NCBI GenBank assembly: GCA_946480125.1
Contig: CAMLIY010000006.1
Coordinates: 1-38,383, forward strand
Reading direction: 5' to 3'
Length of the DNA stretch: 38,383 nucleotides
Source of the DNA: an uncultured Asticcacaulis sp.
Lineage (GTDB): Bacteria > Pseudomonadota > Alphaproteobacteria > Caulobacterales > Caulobacteraceae
How positions within the stretch are numbered: position 1 is the stretch's first letter; every line of letters starts with the position of its first letter. Of the stretch, positions 9,349 to 18,216 are shown in pieces. The notes below the pieces were generated by a model. The model was not told the DNA's origin, did no database searches, and saw nothing but the letters and a program-made list of their open reading frames with translations. The position numbers were made by a program, and so were the translations under genes.

Positions 9349-10884
9349 GTGGCGGAGCGCGAAGGCCCGAGGTCAATTGCTATTCTGGGCGGCGGCACCG
9401 CAGGATGGGTATGCGCTGCCGTGCTCGCCAAGAAGGCCCGACAGCATGGTGTCTCAGTAACTGTGGTGGACACCACGGAAATACCGACGATTGGAGTCGG
9501 TGAGGCAAGCATTCCGACACTCTATGACATGCTGGCGCATACAGGGTTAAGCGATAAGGACCTTGTCACACACGCCGAAGCCACTTTTAAATACGGAATC
9601 CAGTTTGAAAACTGGTCCCGGCCAGGCGAAAAATACATGCACGGGTTCGGCAATGTCGGCACACCATTCAAAAAAACGGAATTCTTCTCCGCCTGGCTGG
9701 GCGGCGCTAGGTATTTTACCAATCGCGATCTTGGCACGTTTTCAGCAACCGTCAGAGCTGCGGAATTGGACCGGTTCGCACGCGTCGCCCTGAAGCCAGA
9801 AGCCAGCCCGGCCGGCATGTTCCATCCGCTCGCTGAACTCAGTTATGCACTGCACTTCGATGCGTCACTTCTGGCGCGCCTTCTGAAGCAAAACGCTCTC
9901 GAAAACGGCGCTGTTCATCTGTCTCGTCATATTGCCACTGTCGAAACCGATGAACGCGGGATTGCCGGGCTGACCACGCGCGACGGGGAGCATGTTACCG
10001 CCGACCTGTATGTGGACTGTTCGGGCTTTAATGGCCTGCTGGCGCGCCAGGCCCTGGGTGGAGATTTTGAGAACTGGCGCAGGTTCCTGCCCTGTGACAG
10101 TGCCGTTACAGTGCAAACAGCCCGTCACTCCGCACCTCGTCTTTTCACTCGTTCCGTCGCCCATCCCGCAGGCTGGCGCTGGGAAATCCAACTTCAGAGC
10201 CGAACAGGCAACGGTGTCGTCTACGCTTCAGATTTCATGAGCGACCAGACGGCCGTCGACTTACTTCTGCGCGAGGTGGAAGGCGAACCGATCACCGAAC
10301 CCCGTAAAATCGGCTTCGAAACAGGGCGACTCAATGCCCCTTGGAACCAGAATTGCGTCGCTATCGGACTTTCCGCTGGTTTCTTAGAGCCGCTCGAATC
10401 GACCAGCATTCATCTCATCTGCAAATACGCCATGCTCTTGGAAGATATCCTGTACCGCGGCCAAGTTGATGAAGCTGCACAGGGAGCATTCAATGCAGCC
10501 TGGCGCGACGAAACGGAGGAGATTCGTAACTTCCTCATGGCGCACTATGTCGTGAATCAAAGGGACAACGATCCTTTCTGGCGTAATATGCAAAACGTCC
10601 CTCGGCCCGACACCCTTGTTTTGTACCTGAATGAACTGAAAGAAACGGGTTGGATTACCCTGCCCGATCATGCCCTTTTCGGCAACGACAGCTGGTTTCA
10701 GGTATTGATTGGACAGCGCTTCCAACTGGATTACGAGCGGTTTGCTGTGCCGCCTTCGCGCGCGCCAGAACTATTACAGTTTCTCGACAATGTCGCCCGC
10801 GCAGTTGACAACGAAACCCGGAGTATTTCGCGCACACATCAACAGATGCTCGCCGAGCTAAAGGGCCTTACCTTTTCGGCCTAA
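9349..10884 (+). CDS. Tryptophan-halogenase-family FAD-dependent enzyme
   Basis: 511 residues from a GTG at 9349, chosen because GGAGG at 9336-9340 lies eight bases upstream; the GTG at 9334 has no such site. It has the family features: FAD-binding ILGGGTAGW at the N-terminus, GVGEASIPTL, a lysine in ATFKYGIQFENW (about residue 81) that aligns with the catalytic Lys79 of PrnA, and FLEPLESTSIHL. The usual W-x-W-x-I-P signature is altered here to WRWEIQLQ, with the proline replaced. Family members use reduced FAD, oxygen and halide to make hypohalous acid. The copies next to sugar TonB receptors have no established substrate. The gene converges with a second family member; the two stop codons are only eight bases apart. 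Confidence 0.85.
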   Translation: MAEREGPRSIAILGGGTAGWVCAAVLAKKARQHGVSVTVVDTTEIPTIGVGEASIPTLYDMLAHTGLSDKDLVTHAEATFKYGIQFENWSRPGEKYMHGFGNVGTPFKKTEFFSAWLGGARYFTNRDLGTFSATVRAAELDRFARVALKPEASPAGMFHPLAELSYALHFDASLLARLLKQNALENGAVHLSRHIATVETDERGIAGLTTRDGEHVTADLYVDCSGFNGLLARQALGGDFENWRRFLPCDSAVTVQTARHSAPRLFTRSVAHPAGWRWEIQLQSRTGNGVVYASDFMSDQTAVDLLLREVEGEPITEPRKIGFETGRLNAPWNQNCVAIGLSAGFLEPLESTSIHLICKYAMLLEDILYRGQVDEAAQGAFNAAWRDETEEIRNFLMAHYVVNQRDNDPFWRNMQNVPRPDTLVLYLNELKETGWITLPDHALFGNDSWFQVLIGQRFQLDYERFAVPPSRAPELLQFLDNVARAVDNETRSISRTHQQMLAELKGLTFSA

Positions 10885-10892
10885 TTCCGTGT

Positions 10893-12485
10893 CTATGCCG
10901 AAACTGCAAAGTCCATCCCTAATAACCTTTCCAGCGCATCTGCCTGGCTCTCTCGCTTCGTTTTGGGAGAATGAACGGCTCGCCCTTGTCTGAGTTGCTC
11001 GAGGGCATCCGTTTGAGACATGTGATTTAAAGTACAGCGCTCGAAGAAATCACGGATATCAGCGATTGGAACCCGGGTACGGTCGGTGTCACTGACACCT
11101 GTAAGCGCGCCAGGTGCGGGAAAAATACCCATGCCCGTTAAAATATACAGCCATGAGTTCAATTTATAATGTCGGCTCAAGCCTGTTTCATTCAGTACGG
11201 CAGCAAGATCAGACCGGCCAAACCAGGCCTCCATCACGCGTCTGAGCTCCGGTGAAATTGCGCCAGAGTTGGTCCTGCAATCCCTCCAATACGGCGTGTC
11301 ATCACGATCCGAGGTAATGAAATGGGTGTGGATGTAGGCTTTTACGCCATCAAAGGCCTCCGCAACCTCCTTATTCAGCAGGTAAGCATATGTCCCGCTA
11401 CATCCGCCTGCACGATAATATTTAACGAACCGCGAAATCGTCAGTTGCACAAGCGCCAGCGCTGTCGCTTCAAGGGGCTCGAGGAAGCCCTGCGAGAGCC
11501 CTACGGCCAGTGCATTCCGATTCCAAACTGTTTCTACGCGCCCAGTTTTAAACGCTATATGTCTGACCTCAGCATCTTTGCCCTCCACACCTAAATGACG
11601 CAAAAACTCGCCTTCGGCCGCTTCAGGGGTGCAATACCGCGAACTATAAACATACCCGTTTCCGGTTCGGCCCTGCTGGGGGATGTGCCAAATCCATCCA
11701 TTTTGCAAGGCGGTGGCTGTGGTTTGCGTCGACGGGATGGCTTCACCCTCTGTCGCCAGCGTTACAGCGCGGTCGTTGAAAAGGGTGTCTGCATAGGAAA
11801 CAAATTGGATGCCTAGCGCCTTCTCAGTGATCACCGAGCCGAATCCGCTGCAATCGACAAAGAACGACGCAGGCAACTTGTCGCCGCTCTCTGTTACGAG
11901 ATGACTTACATCGCCGGCATCGTCCAACTCGACCTTACACACCCGGCGATCCAGGCACTGTACACCTCTCAAAACCGCGACCTGCCTCAAGTGTTTGACC
12001 AGTAAGGCCGCATCAAAATGATACCCGTATTGAACCTCGAACGGGAAAGCATACGGCGGAACCGGGCAAAGCTTTCCCTGGGCCAGGTAGTTTGAATAGC
12101 AAAAGACATCCGGATGCGCGTAAGCATCCCGCCCCGCCCGGCGAAGCAAAGCATTGTACTCCAGCGCTTTGATATGATCCCGATCGAATTGCGTGAGGAA
12201 GGGATGAAAATAGCTTTCGAAGCCGGGGGCCCGCGACCAATCCGTGAAACGAATTCCCGATTTATAGGTCGCGCCACAGACTGGCATCCATTCGTGCTCT
12301 GGAATACCTACGACATCCATAAAGGATTTGAATGCCGGGGTTGTCCCCTCGCCCACGCCTATCGTCCCGACGGCTGAAGATTCCACGAGCGTAATAGAGG
12401 CGTCCTTGAAAGCTTGCTGGAGAAGCAGAGCCGTCATCCAGCCAGCGGTCCCGCCACCCAGGATCAAAAAGTCAGGCTTTTTCAC
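10893..12485 (-). CDS. Second tryptophan-halogenase-family FAD-dependent enzyme
   Basis: 530 residues from a GTG at 12485, with GGGAG eight bases upstream. A longer reading frame to 12602 would run through a transcription terminator hairpin and is rejected. Visible motifs are FLILGGGTAGW (FAD), GVGEGTTPAF, the catalytic-type lysine in GATYKSGIRF (about residue 75), the canonical WIWHIPQQGRTGNG version of W-x-W-x-I-P, and FLEPLEATALAL. The motif set is therefore complete, unlike the convergent paralogue at 9349. It follows the 1256-residue TonB-dependent receptor in the same direction but is separated from it by a strong terminator, so it is expressed either by read-through or from its own promoter in the short gap. 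The substrate is unknown. A link to polysaccharide use is only by position. Confidence 0.85.
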   Translation of the reverse strand: MKKPDFLILGGGTAGWMTALLLQQAFKDASITLVESSAVGTIGVGEGTTPAFKSFMDVVGIPEHEWMPVCGATYKSGIRFTDWSRAPGFESYFHPFLTQFDRDHIKALEYNALLRRAGRDAYAHPDVFCYSNYLAQGKLCPVPPYAFPFEVQYGYHFDAALLVKHLRQVAVLRGVQCLDRRVCKVELDDAGDVSHLVTESGDKLPASFFVDCSGFGSVITEKALGIQFVSYADTLFNDRAVTLATEGEAIPSTQTTATALQNGWIWHIPQQGRTGNGYVYSSRYCTPEAAEGEFLRHLGVEGKDAEVRHIAFKTGRVETVWNRNALAVGLSQGFLEPLEATALALVQLTISRFVKYYRAGGCSGTYAYLLNKEVAEAFDGVKAYIHTHFITSDRDDTPYWRDCRTNSGAISPELRRVMEAWFGRSDLAAVLNETGLSRHYKLNSWLYILTGMGIFPAPGALTGVSDTDRTRVPIADIRDFFERCTLNHMSQTDALEQLRQGRAVHSPKTKRESQADALERLLGMDFAVSA

Positions 12486-12554
12486 TAACAAAACTCCCGG
12501 TCTCTCGACGCCGACATTACCGGCAACCAAACTCAAAGTGCCAGGCAAATTAAT

Positions 12555-12592
12555 AAAAAAAAACGCCGCGACCCTCATAGGCGTCGCGGCGT
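12555..12592 (-). terminator. Intrinsic terminator downstream of the large TonB receptor
   Basis: A perfect 10-bp stem (plus-strand ACGCCGCGAC at 12563-12572 pairs with GTCGCGGCGT at 12583-12592) with a 10-base loop is followed on the minus strand by about nine T residues. It is 24 bp after the receptor stop codon and 70 bp before the halogenase start, so it probably limits halogenase expression relative to the receptor. Confidence 0.88.
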
Positions 12593-12615
12593 CAGTCCTC
12601 AAACGTCCGTTTTCT

Positions 12616-15600
12616 TTAGAAGTTCATCCGCAAGCCGGCGCGGAAAATCCGACCGGTGTTATACTTATCAATGGTCCGGGTTTTGGGCGCGCCGTCATAG
12701 GCAGACCCCTCATCAAAGTTCACCATGGCACCAGTTGAATCCGGCAAACGGATAATGCGGCTCGTGAAGTAAGTCCGCACCGGAGCATCAGTCAGGTTCT
12801 GGGCATCGAAGGTGAAGGTGATGTTTTTATTGACCTGATAAGCAGCCGACAAATCCAGCGTTTCACGACCAGCCTGCCAAAGCGCGCCACCCGCAAAAGA
12901 GCCCTGCAGAAGCGAATCGCTATTACCCGAATAGGCCAGGCGGATCTGGTTGCCATTTTTCTCCCAGAACGCGGTCAGGTTATAGGAATCACGCGGTGTC
13001 CCGGTGATAGGAAGGTCGGACCCTTTGATGGACGCCTGCTGATATGTATAGTTCGCGGCGACACCAAGGCCAGAAAGGAAACCTGGCAGGAAGGTGTAAT
13101 TCTGGACATACTGGAGTTCAATGCCCTGGACCGTTGCCGATCCGGTATTGATGCGCCGTGTCACATTGTACTCATCACACAGCAGCCGGGCGTCGCCACT
13201 ATACATCCAAGCACCCGCTGCAGCTATCGTTGACTCACCCTGGATGCGGCGTGGCATACAATTGGCGATATCGGGCTGAGCATTTACGTCAAGAGATGAG
13301 GTTTGCAGCAGATCTGTCGTCACACCCGCGGAATTCGTAAAGGTGAGACCATCGACGGTCGCGCCGCTTGGGTCAGAGGCGATTCGACGCAGATCCCCGA
13401 TAAACCAGCGAGAATCGCTCGTCTCGATCAGGTCCTTGATGTCCTTGTAGAACAGATTTACCGACAACATAGAATCCCGGCGGAAGTACCACTCAGCCGC
13501 AAGATCCAGGTTGCCCGCAACGAGCGGCTTCACCTGGGCCGAATACAGATTTATCGTTGAACCGGTACGGAAGATGGGATTGCCTTCGAAGACGCTGCCT
13601 TCAGTCATCCGGAAGCCGGCCCGAAGATCATCGATCGGCGGACGAGACATCGTCTTGTATGCCGAGAATCGCGTGATCAATTTGTCGGTTGCCGCATAGC
13701 TGATATTCAGGCTTGGCAGGAACACATCGTATTCGTAGGAGTCCGCCGCGGCGACTGAAGCTCGGCTATGATCAGTGAGCGCAGTGCCGCCTATGGTTCC
13801 AAACTGTTCGGTCGAAAGGTCGGAATAGCGGATGAGATTGCGCTCAAGGAAGGTATTAGGAAGCGCCCCCTGCTCTAGGAGAGGATCATAACAGACCCCT
13901 CCGGGGACGGCGGCTGCCGTCCCTTGGCCGTCAATACGCGCCTGCCGGTTACGCTCGGAAAATGCCGTCAGGTTATAATTGTTGCCCAGGTAATAATCGG
14001 TCGGATCGGCGCCGGCGCCGGTCCAGAATTGTGACGCAGGTCCAAGTCCAATCGGACTCGGTGTTTCTGATAGAACAGGACACCGGTTGCTCTGGTCGGA
14101 ATTGCGGAGCGTTTGCAGGTAGATTGGATCAAGCAGACGACCCTGCCCCTGAGCGTCAAATGCAAAATTGGCGCCGGCATAGCCCGTCGTATCGACCTTG
14201 GTGTGAACATAGCGCACACCAATGTCGCCCCTTAGCCTGTCGTCAAGATAGGAAAAGTTCGTCATGACATAGGCGGCGATATTTTTGAATTTCGCTCCGC
14301 GCGTGCGTGTATTATCCAGTGTAAAGTCGCGATCACCAGTGGAAATTGCCGAGAGTGCGGCCACGGGATCAAACGTCTGCCAACCATCCGTAATGTGATC
14401 GGTCGGGACACCCACGCCCTTTAAGAAGCCGTCTGCATTGGTCGGCCCGGAGGCGAAAAGTGCGGCAGAGATCAGATTGATCGCGCTGGGATCAATGAAG
14501 ATCGTCTCCCCCGTAAACGGACTGATCGCCTGAATGAGATCCTGGCCCGGACGGGGCGTTCCCGACTGATCGTCAACATACTTGTCACGGGATGTGTACT
14601 TGGCGCCAAACTTGACCTTCGTGATGCCAGCGAAGTGTGTATCCCAGCCAAAATCGGCGAATGCCACCTGCTGCGTGTCTGAAACTTTTGTCACGCTTGA
14701 CTGGATATAGTTGAGCGTTTGCGACGGCAAATCGTCTGGATTAAAACCGGTCCGGCCGATATTATCCCACAGGTCGTTCTGATCTGCCCGAAGATCGACT
14801 ATATTCCCGAGGAATGGCGTGGATGTGCCGCCCACCAGATGACACGCACCCGTTGTACAGTCATAGCCCGCCGGCTCGAGAAGGTCAGCGGGGACGTGGT
14901 GCAGATTCCACGGGCCGACGGTACGGCTACCACTCGTTTGCAGATAGATATTCTGCTCAGGATTCTGTTCGGATTTCGAATATGAGCCCCCAAATACACC
15001 GTAGAAGGTGTCTGAGAAGCGGTGCCTAATCTCTGCATTGAACAGTTCGTTTTGCGTTGAGTAATTATTTACACTCGAACGCGTACCCCCGACAGAAAAG
15101 CGATCGAGGTACTTAGTCCAGGTGCGGGTACCGGTATCGAGCGTCCGCCAGTTCTGCACAGGATCCGTCCACATCAAACCGTCATTCGATGTCGGGTTTA
15201 CGACCGGATCCCCGAGATTTGCAACCGTGCCGCCGTAATCGATCGTATTCGAATCGTACGCATTGGAGCGATCAAGGAAAGGGGCGCCCAGTCCCAGGTT
15301 CGGCTGATTCACACCATCGATTTCATTGCCAAAGTTGGAATTGGCCACATAAACCGCCGACATACTATTGCGGAACTTTTGTTGATTGAAGCTTCCGTAG
15401 AGCGTGATGTCGGTGTCATCTGACACCCGCCATTGCACCGTCAGATCCACGCCACGGCGCGTGTTGCTGTTATGGTTAAGCGAATATCCAGACGTCTGAG
15501 GCGCAAGGCCGGTAACAATATTCGAGTACGGACCTGACGCGGCAACGCCCGTCACACCCGCGAACGCCGGCGCGCGATTATGCGCAAGCGCCGCCGCCGC

Positions 15601-16386
15601 ATCGGCGTCGATCGCCGGCTGCGCCGCGAATGACTGGCCGTTCTGATCCGTGTAGGCATTCGAGCCGAACGTATTGTAGTTCTCGTTAAAAATATCGTCC
15701 TTACGTACGGTATTGCTTTCGTCATAGATCGTAGCAATTACCCCTAGGCGATCATCAAAAAACTTCTGCGAGAACGTGCCGGAAAACTTGTGGTCGTTTT
15801 TCCCGGAGAGATCGCTATACCGCTGCTGAACAGTCAGGGTGCGGATATTCTTTTTCAATTCAAGCGGCTTGCGTGTCTCGAGGTTAACGACTGCCGCCAG
15901 CGAGCCTTCCTCGTCGTCTGCCGACGGCGTTTTCACAACCTCGACCTTGGACAGGATATCCGCCGAATAGGCAGACAAATCAACACCCTGTGAGAAACCC
16001 GTCGATCCCAGAGACGAGCCATTCAGTGTGACGACGGTTTGATCAGCGTTCGCGCCGCGGACAGAAATGGTTGTGCCCTCACCGTCCCGGGTCGACATGC
16101 TGACGCCGCTGACCCGGTTCAGCGCCTCTGCAATATTTTGATCGGTTGACTTGCCGATATCTTCGGCATTGATCGTATCGACAATCTTACCCGATTTGCG
16201 TTTGTCGTTGACCGATTTACTGATGCTTCCCCGAATACCCGTGACGATAACCACGACCGAGTCATCGGACGACTCAGGCTTTGCCGCCGTGTCGGCGTCT
16301 TGTGCCCGCGCAACCGAGCCAGCTCCCGTTGCCACCAGCGCAATAAGCGCCGTCGAGCACAAAAGTTTCTTGTTGAATCCGCGCAT
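12616..16386 (-). CDS. Large TonB-dependent receptor, carbohydrate-uptake type
   Basis: 1256 residues. A signal peptide (MRGFNKKLLCSTALIALVATGAG..ARAQ) is followed by a TonB-box region (VVVIVTGIR), a plug domain (SKSVNDKRKSGKIVDTINAEDIG, NIAEALNRVSGVSMS, TISVRGANADQTVVTLNG) and a long beta-barrel ending RIFRAGLRMNF with the usual C-terminal Phe. The size and the plug sequence match the oligosaccharide-type receptors common in Caulobacterales and Xanthomonadales, which import sugar oligomers across the outer membrane with energy from TonB-ExbBD. Position in the island suggests galactan oligosaccharides. The start has an AAAAAGGAAAG ribosome binding site. Two ATTGTNNACAAT operators flank a predicted promoter 135-170 bp upstream, and a terminator follows at 12555-12592. 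Confidence 0.92.
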   Translation of the reverse strand: MRGFNKKLLCSTALIALVATGAGSVARAQDADTAAKPESSDDSVVVIVTGIRGSISKSVNDKRKSGKIVDTINAEDIGKSTDQNIAEALNRVSGVSMSTRDGEGTTISVRGANADQTVVTLNGSSLGSTGFSQGVDLSAYSADILSKVEVVKTPSADDEEGSLAAVVNLETRKPLELKKNIRTLTVQQRYSDLSGKNDHKFSGTFSQKFFDDRLGVIATIYDESNTVRKDDIFNENYNTFGSNAYTDQNGQSFAAQPAIDADAAAALAHNRAPAFAGVTGVAASGPYSNIVTGLAPQTSGYSLNHNSNTRRGVDLTVQWRVSDDTDITLYGSFNQQKFRNSMSAVYVANSNFGNEIDGVNQPNLGLGAPFLDRSNAYDSNTIDYGGTVANLGDPVVNPTSNDGLMWTDPVQNWRTLDTGTRTWTKYLDRFSVGGTRSSVNNYSTQNELFNAEIRHRFSDTFYGVFGGSYSKSEQNPEQNIYLQTSGSRTVGPWNLHHVPADLLEPAGYDCTTGACHLVGGTSTPFLGNIVDLRADQNDLWDNIGRTGFNPDDLPSQTLNYIQSSVTKVSDTQQVAFADFGWDTHFAGITKVKFGAKYTSRDKYVDDQSGTPRPGQDLIQAISPFTGETIFIDPSAINLISAALFASGPTNADGFLKGVGVPTDHITDGWQTFDPVAALSAISTGDRDFTLDNTRTRGAKFKNIAAYVMTNFSYLDDRLRGDIGVRYVHTKVDTTGYAGANFAFDAQGQGRLLDPIYLQTLRNSDQSNRCPVLSETPSPIGLGPASQFWTGAGADPTDYYLGNNYNLTAFSERNRQARIDGQGTAAAVPGGVCYDPLLEQGALPNTFLERNLIRYSDLSTEQFGTIGGTALTDHSRASVAAADSYEYDVFLPSLNISYAATDKLITRFSAYKTMSRPPIDDLRAGFRMTEGSVFEGNPIFRTGSTINLYSAQVKPLVAGNLDLAAEWYFRRDSMLSVNLFYKDIKDLIETSDSRWFIGDLRRIASDPSGATVDGLTFTNSAGVTTDLLQTSSLDVNAQPDIANCMPRRIQGESTIAAAGAWMYSGDARLLCDEYNVTRRINTGSATVQGIELQYVQNYTFLPGFLSGLGVAANYTYQQASIKGSDLPITGTPRDSYNLTAFWEKNGNQIRLAYSGNSDSLLQGSFAGGALWQAGRETLDLSAAYQVNKNITFTFDAQNLTDAPVRTYFTSRIIRLPDSTGAMVNFDEGSAYDGAPKTRTIDKYNTGRIFRAGLRMNF

Positions 16387-16511
16387 AAACTTTCCTTTTT
16401 CCCTGTATGTTTGCAGGTTGGCAGCTTATTTTGGCGAAGTCGCTTATCGAGGTGCGATTCCGCCTTTTACCTTGCCTGCTGCAACTATAGGTGGCGCAAC
16501 GCACCGCCCAC

Positions 16512-16559
16512 ATTGTTGACAATCGACAAATTAGCGCCGCATTGTTGATTGTCAACAAT
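16512..16559 (-). promoter_or_regulatory. Double-operator promoter of the TonB receptor
   Basis: Two 12-bp palindromes, ATTGTTGACAAT at 16512-16523 and ATTGTCAACAAT at 16548-16559, have centres 36 bp apart. On the minus strand the distal site contains TTGACA (16550-16555), followed after 16 bases by TAATTT (16528-16533). The second operator then falls on the expected transcription start at about 16521. One operator on the -35 and one at +1 is a typical strong-repression layout. The distal site also forms a larger 8-bp-arm palindrome with the adjacent ATTGTTGA. Confidence 0.65.
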
Positions 16560-16622
16560 TAAATCTGCGACACCTTGATGTCGGGTTAGTGTCAGGCACG
16601 TAATACGCGGGGAGAGACGAAA

Positions 16623-16664
16623 ATGTCACAACCCTGCCTCTCGCCGCCGTCGCAAGCCATGTGA
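16623..16664 (+). other. Thirteen-codon reading frame with a strong ribosome binding site
   Basis: An ATG at 16623 is preceded by GCGGGGAGAGACGAA, an excellent Shine-Dalgarno region, yet the frame encodes only MSQPCLSPPSQAM before a stop. Such a leader normally sits in front of a full gene. It may be a leader peptide or the remnant 5' end of a lost plus-strand gene such as a second receptor. It is unlikely to be a functional protein. Confidence 0.3.
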
Positions 16665-16709
16665 ATGTGCCTAATATAAGCAGGACCGCCTAGATTTTAA
16701 AAAACGAGA

Positions 16710-16739
16710 TTGACAATCCAATTGTTAATTGTCTACAAT
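16710..16739 (+). promoter_or_regulatory. Predicted plus-strand promoter overlapped by an operator
   Basis: TTGACA at 16710-16715 and TACAAT at 16734-16739, 18 bases apart, form a near-consensus vegetative promoter pointing right. The operator ATTGTCTACAAT (16728-16739) covers its -10. No protein gene begins downstream on this strand, so the product would be a short RNA. The opposite orientation (TAGACA, 16 bases, TCAATC, reading left towards the receptor) is possible but has a poorer -10. Confidence 0.45.
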
Positions 16740-16745
16740 TCTACC

Positions 16746-16937
16746 ACTGTGTCCCGTGTGCCTGTGCCGGCGACGTTACTTATTGCAGCTCAACTGTGGT
16801 AAGATCAGGCGACTTTCCCAATTTGCACTCGCTGCAGGGTCAGGCATACGTGACAATTTTTTGCTCCCTGTCTCTCCTCCCTACAGGACTCTGTCGCAAA
16901 AAAAGCTCTGGCGTTTCGGCGTCCAGAGCTTCTTTTT
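16746..16937 (+). ncRNA. Candidate small RNA with anti-Shine-Dalgarno stretch
   Basis: This is a stretch of about 190 bp between a good plus-strand promoter and an intrinsic terminator, with no convincing protein. It contains a pyrimidine run, GTCTCTCCTCCC (16870-16881), complementary to strong ribosome binding sites. Eight of its bases (16870-16877) pair perfectly with GGAGAGAC at 16611-16618. This is a prediction from layout only: no known RNA family was recognised. The rest of the gap up to the next gene at 17049 holds nothing else recognisable. Confidence 0.3.
16903..16931. terminator. Bidirectional intrinsic terminator
   Basis: A 9-bp stem, AAGCTCTGG (16903-16911) with CCAGAGCTT (16923-16931), has an A-rich left flank and a T-rich right flank. 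On the minus strand the stem is followed by seven T residues, making it the terminator of the transporter-SDR-dehydratase operon that ends at 17049. On the plus strand it is followed by TTCTTTTTG and would end the candidate small RNA. Confidence 0.85.
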
Positions 16938-17048
16938 GTTTGCAGAGGGTCGACCGCCGCCACTTACGCCTTGTCCGCGTCTCATTTATGGGAAACTCAG
17001 GCCTCGCCCGCGGAAACGAAGGTCAGCCTTTCATCTCGGGTCAGCAGA

Positions 17049-18203
17049 CTACCAGTTTGTATAGGACCCGTCAGGCTTGTACCGGCGCGGCGCTTCCCAG
17101 TAGCTAAATTTGCTTTCGGCGAGCGCTGCTTCATTGACGTCAATCCCAAGCCCTGGTTTTTCTGAGACCGGATAGGCGCAGTCCCTGACGGTTGGCCGGT
17201 CAATGAACAACGCGTCGTAGGCCGAGGTATCTGTTGTGTAGGGGGCCACTTCGCACCAGGCAAGGTTTGGAATTGCCGCGCACATCTGAATTGTCGCGGC
17301 CGTGCAAATAGGACCCAATGGATCATGGGGCATTACGTCTATATAATGTGCTTCGGCCATTGCGGCGATTTTCATTGCCTCACTGAGGCCGCCCACATTG
17401 CAAACATCGATCCGCGCAAAACCAGTCAGATCCTGCTCGATATATGGCAGAAAATCCCATTTGCTTGCACATTCCTCCCCGATCGCGAAGGGAATATCCG
17501 TCATTTTTCGCAAGGCCGCGTATGCCGACGGTGTTTGCTGACGGATCGGTTCTTCAATAAAGTCGAGCGTACCCCGAGGCATTTTCTGACAAAAAGATGC
17601 CGCCTCCGAGACGGATAGCCGATGGTGGAAATCGATACCCAAGACGTAACCGGTGCCCAACTCCATCCGCAAAATGGTCAACGCGTCAGCCGCCTCACCA
17701 ATCGCTTTTCGGACGTCATAGGTCGCCGCCTCCGCTCCAAGGGCTTCCTCTCCCACTGTCGCGCGGATGACCCGCCAGCCCTGACCCGCCAACTTCTTGG
17801 CATCGGTAATCAGGTCTTCGCCATGCGCTTTTGCACTCGTTGCAAAGCAGGGGATGATATTTCGCTGTTTTCCACCAAGCAGCCGGTGAACCGGCACACC
17901 CAATGTCTTGCCAGCGATGTCCCAAAGAGCGAGGTCGATCGCGGAGATAGCGGCCGTCAACGTCCGCCCACCCTCAAAATATTGTCCGCGGTACATTTCC
18001 TGCCACATGGCCCCGATATGTGACGGGTCCCTGCCAATCAGGAATTGTTTGAAATGGTCAATGGCACCGGCGACCGCCAGCTCGCGGCTTGATAGACCCG
18101 ATTCTCCCCATCCATATACCCCTTCATCGGTCTCAACCTTCACGATGCAGATATTTCGGAAGCCGGCCCAAATCGGGTACGCGGTAATATTTGTGATACG
18201 CAT
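17049..18203 (-). CDS. dgoD: Galactonate dehydratase-type enolase-superfamily enzyme
   Basis: 384 residues with an N-terminal capping domain (VKVETDEGVYGWGESG) and a TIM barrel of the mandelate racemase/muconate lactonising superfamily. The barrel carries metal ligands near Asp191, Glu217 and Glu243, with His193 in IDFHHR and His293 in MPHDPLGPICTAA. The D-x-H pattern and the PH-x-PLGPI segment are hallmarks of the GalD subgroup, which dehydrates D-galactonate to 2-keto-3-deoxy-D-galactonate with His acid/base residues. D-galactose is the other sugar of agar, so a De Ley-Doudoroff route fits well. The gene lies 13 bp behind an SDR and a sugar transporter in one operon. Related GalD-fold enzymes with other sugar-acid substrates cannot be excluded. 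A bidirectional terminator lies about 115 bp downstream. Confidence 0.8.
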   Translation of the reverse strand: MRITNITAYPIWAGFRNICIVKVETDEGVYGWGESGLSSRELAVAGAIDHFKQFLIGRDPSHIGAMWQEMYRGQYFEGGRTLTAAISAIDLALWDIAGKTLGVPVHRLLGGKQRNIIPCFATSAKAHGEDLITDAKKLAGQGWRVIRATVGEEALGAEAATYDVRKAIGEAADALTILRMELGTGYVLGIDFHHRLSVSEAASFCQKMPRGTLDFIEEPIRQQTPSAYAALRKMTDIPFAIGEECASKWDFLPYIEQDLTGFARIDVCNVGGLSEAMKIAAMAEAHYIDVMPHDPLGPICTAATIQMCAAIPNLAWCEVAPYTTDTSAYDALFIDRPTVRDCAYPVSEKPGLGIDVNEAALAESKFSYWEAPRRYKPDGSYTNW

Positions 18204-18216
18204 AAGGTTGTCTTCT

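Noticed and set aside
12486..12602. N-terminal extension of the minus-strand halogenase
   Set aside because: It would translate through a strong intrinsic terminator; the FAD motif begins just after the GTG at 12485, which has its own GGGAG box.
16729..17064. 111-codon plus-strand frame after the operator at 16728
   Set aside because: It has a TTG start without a ribosome binding site and low-complexity, arginine-rich content, and it runs through a terminator hairpin into the antisense of the dehydratase gene.
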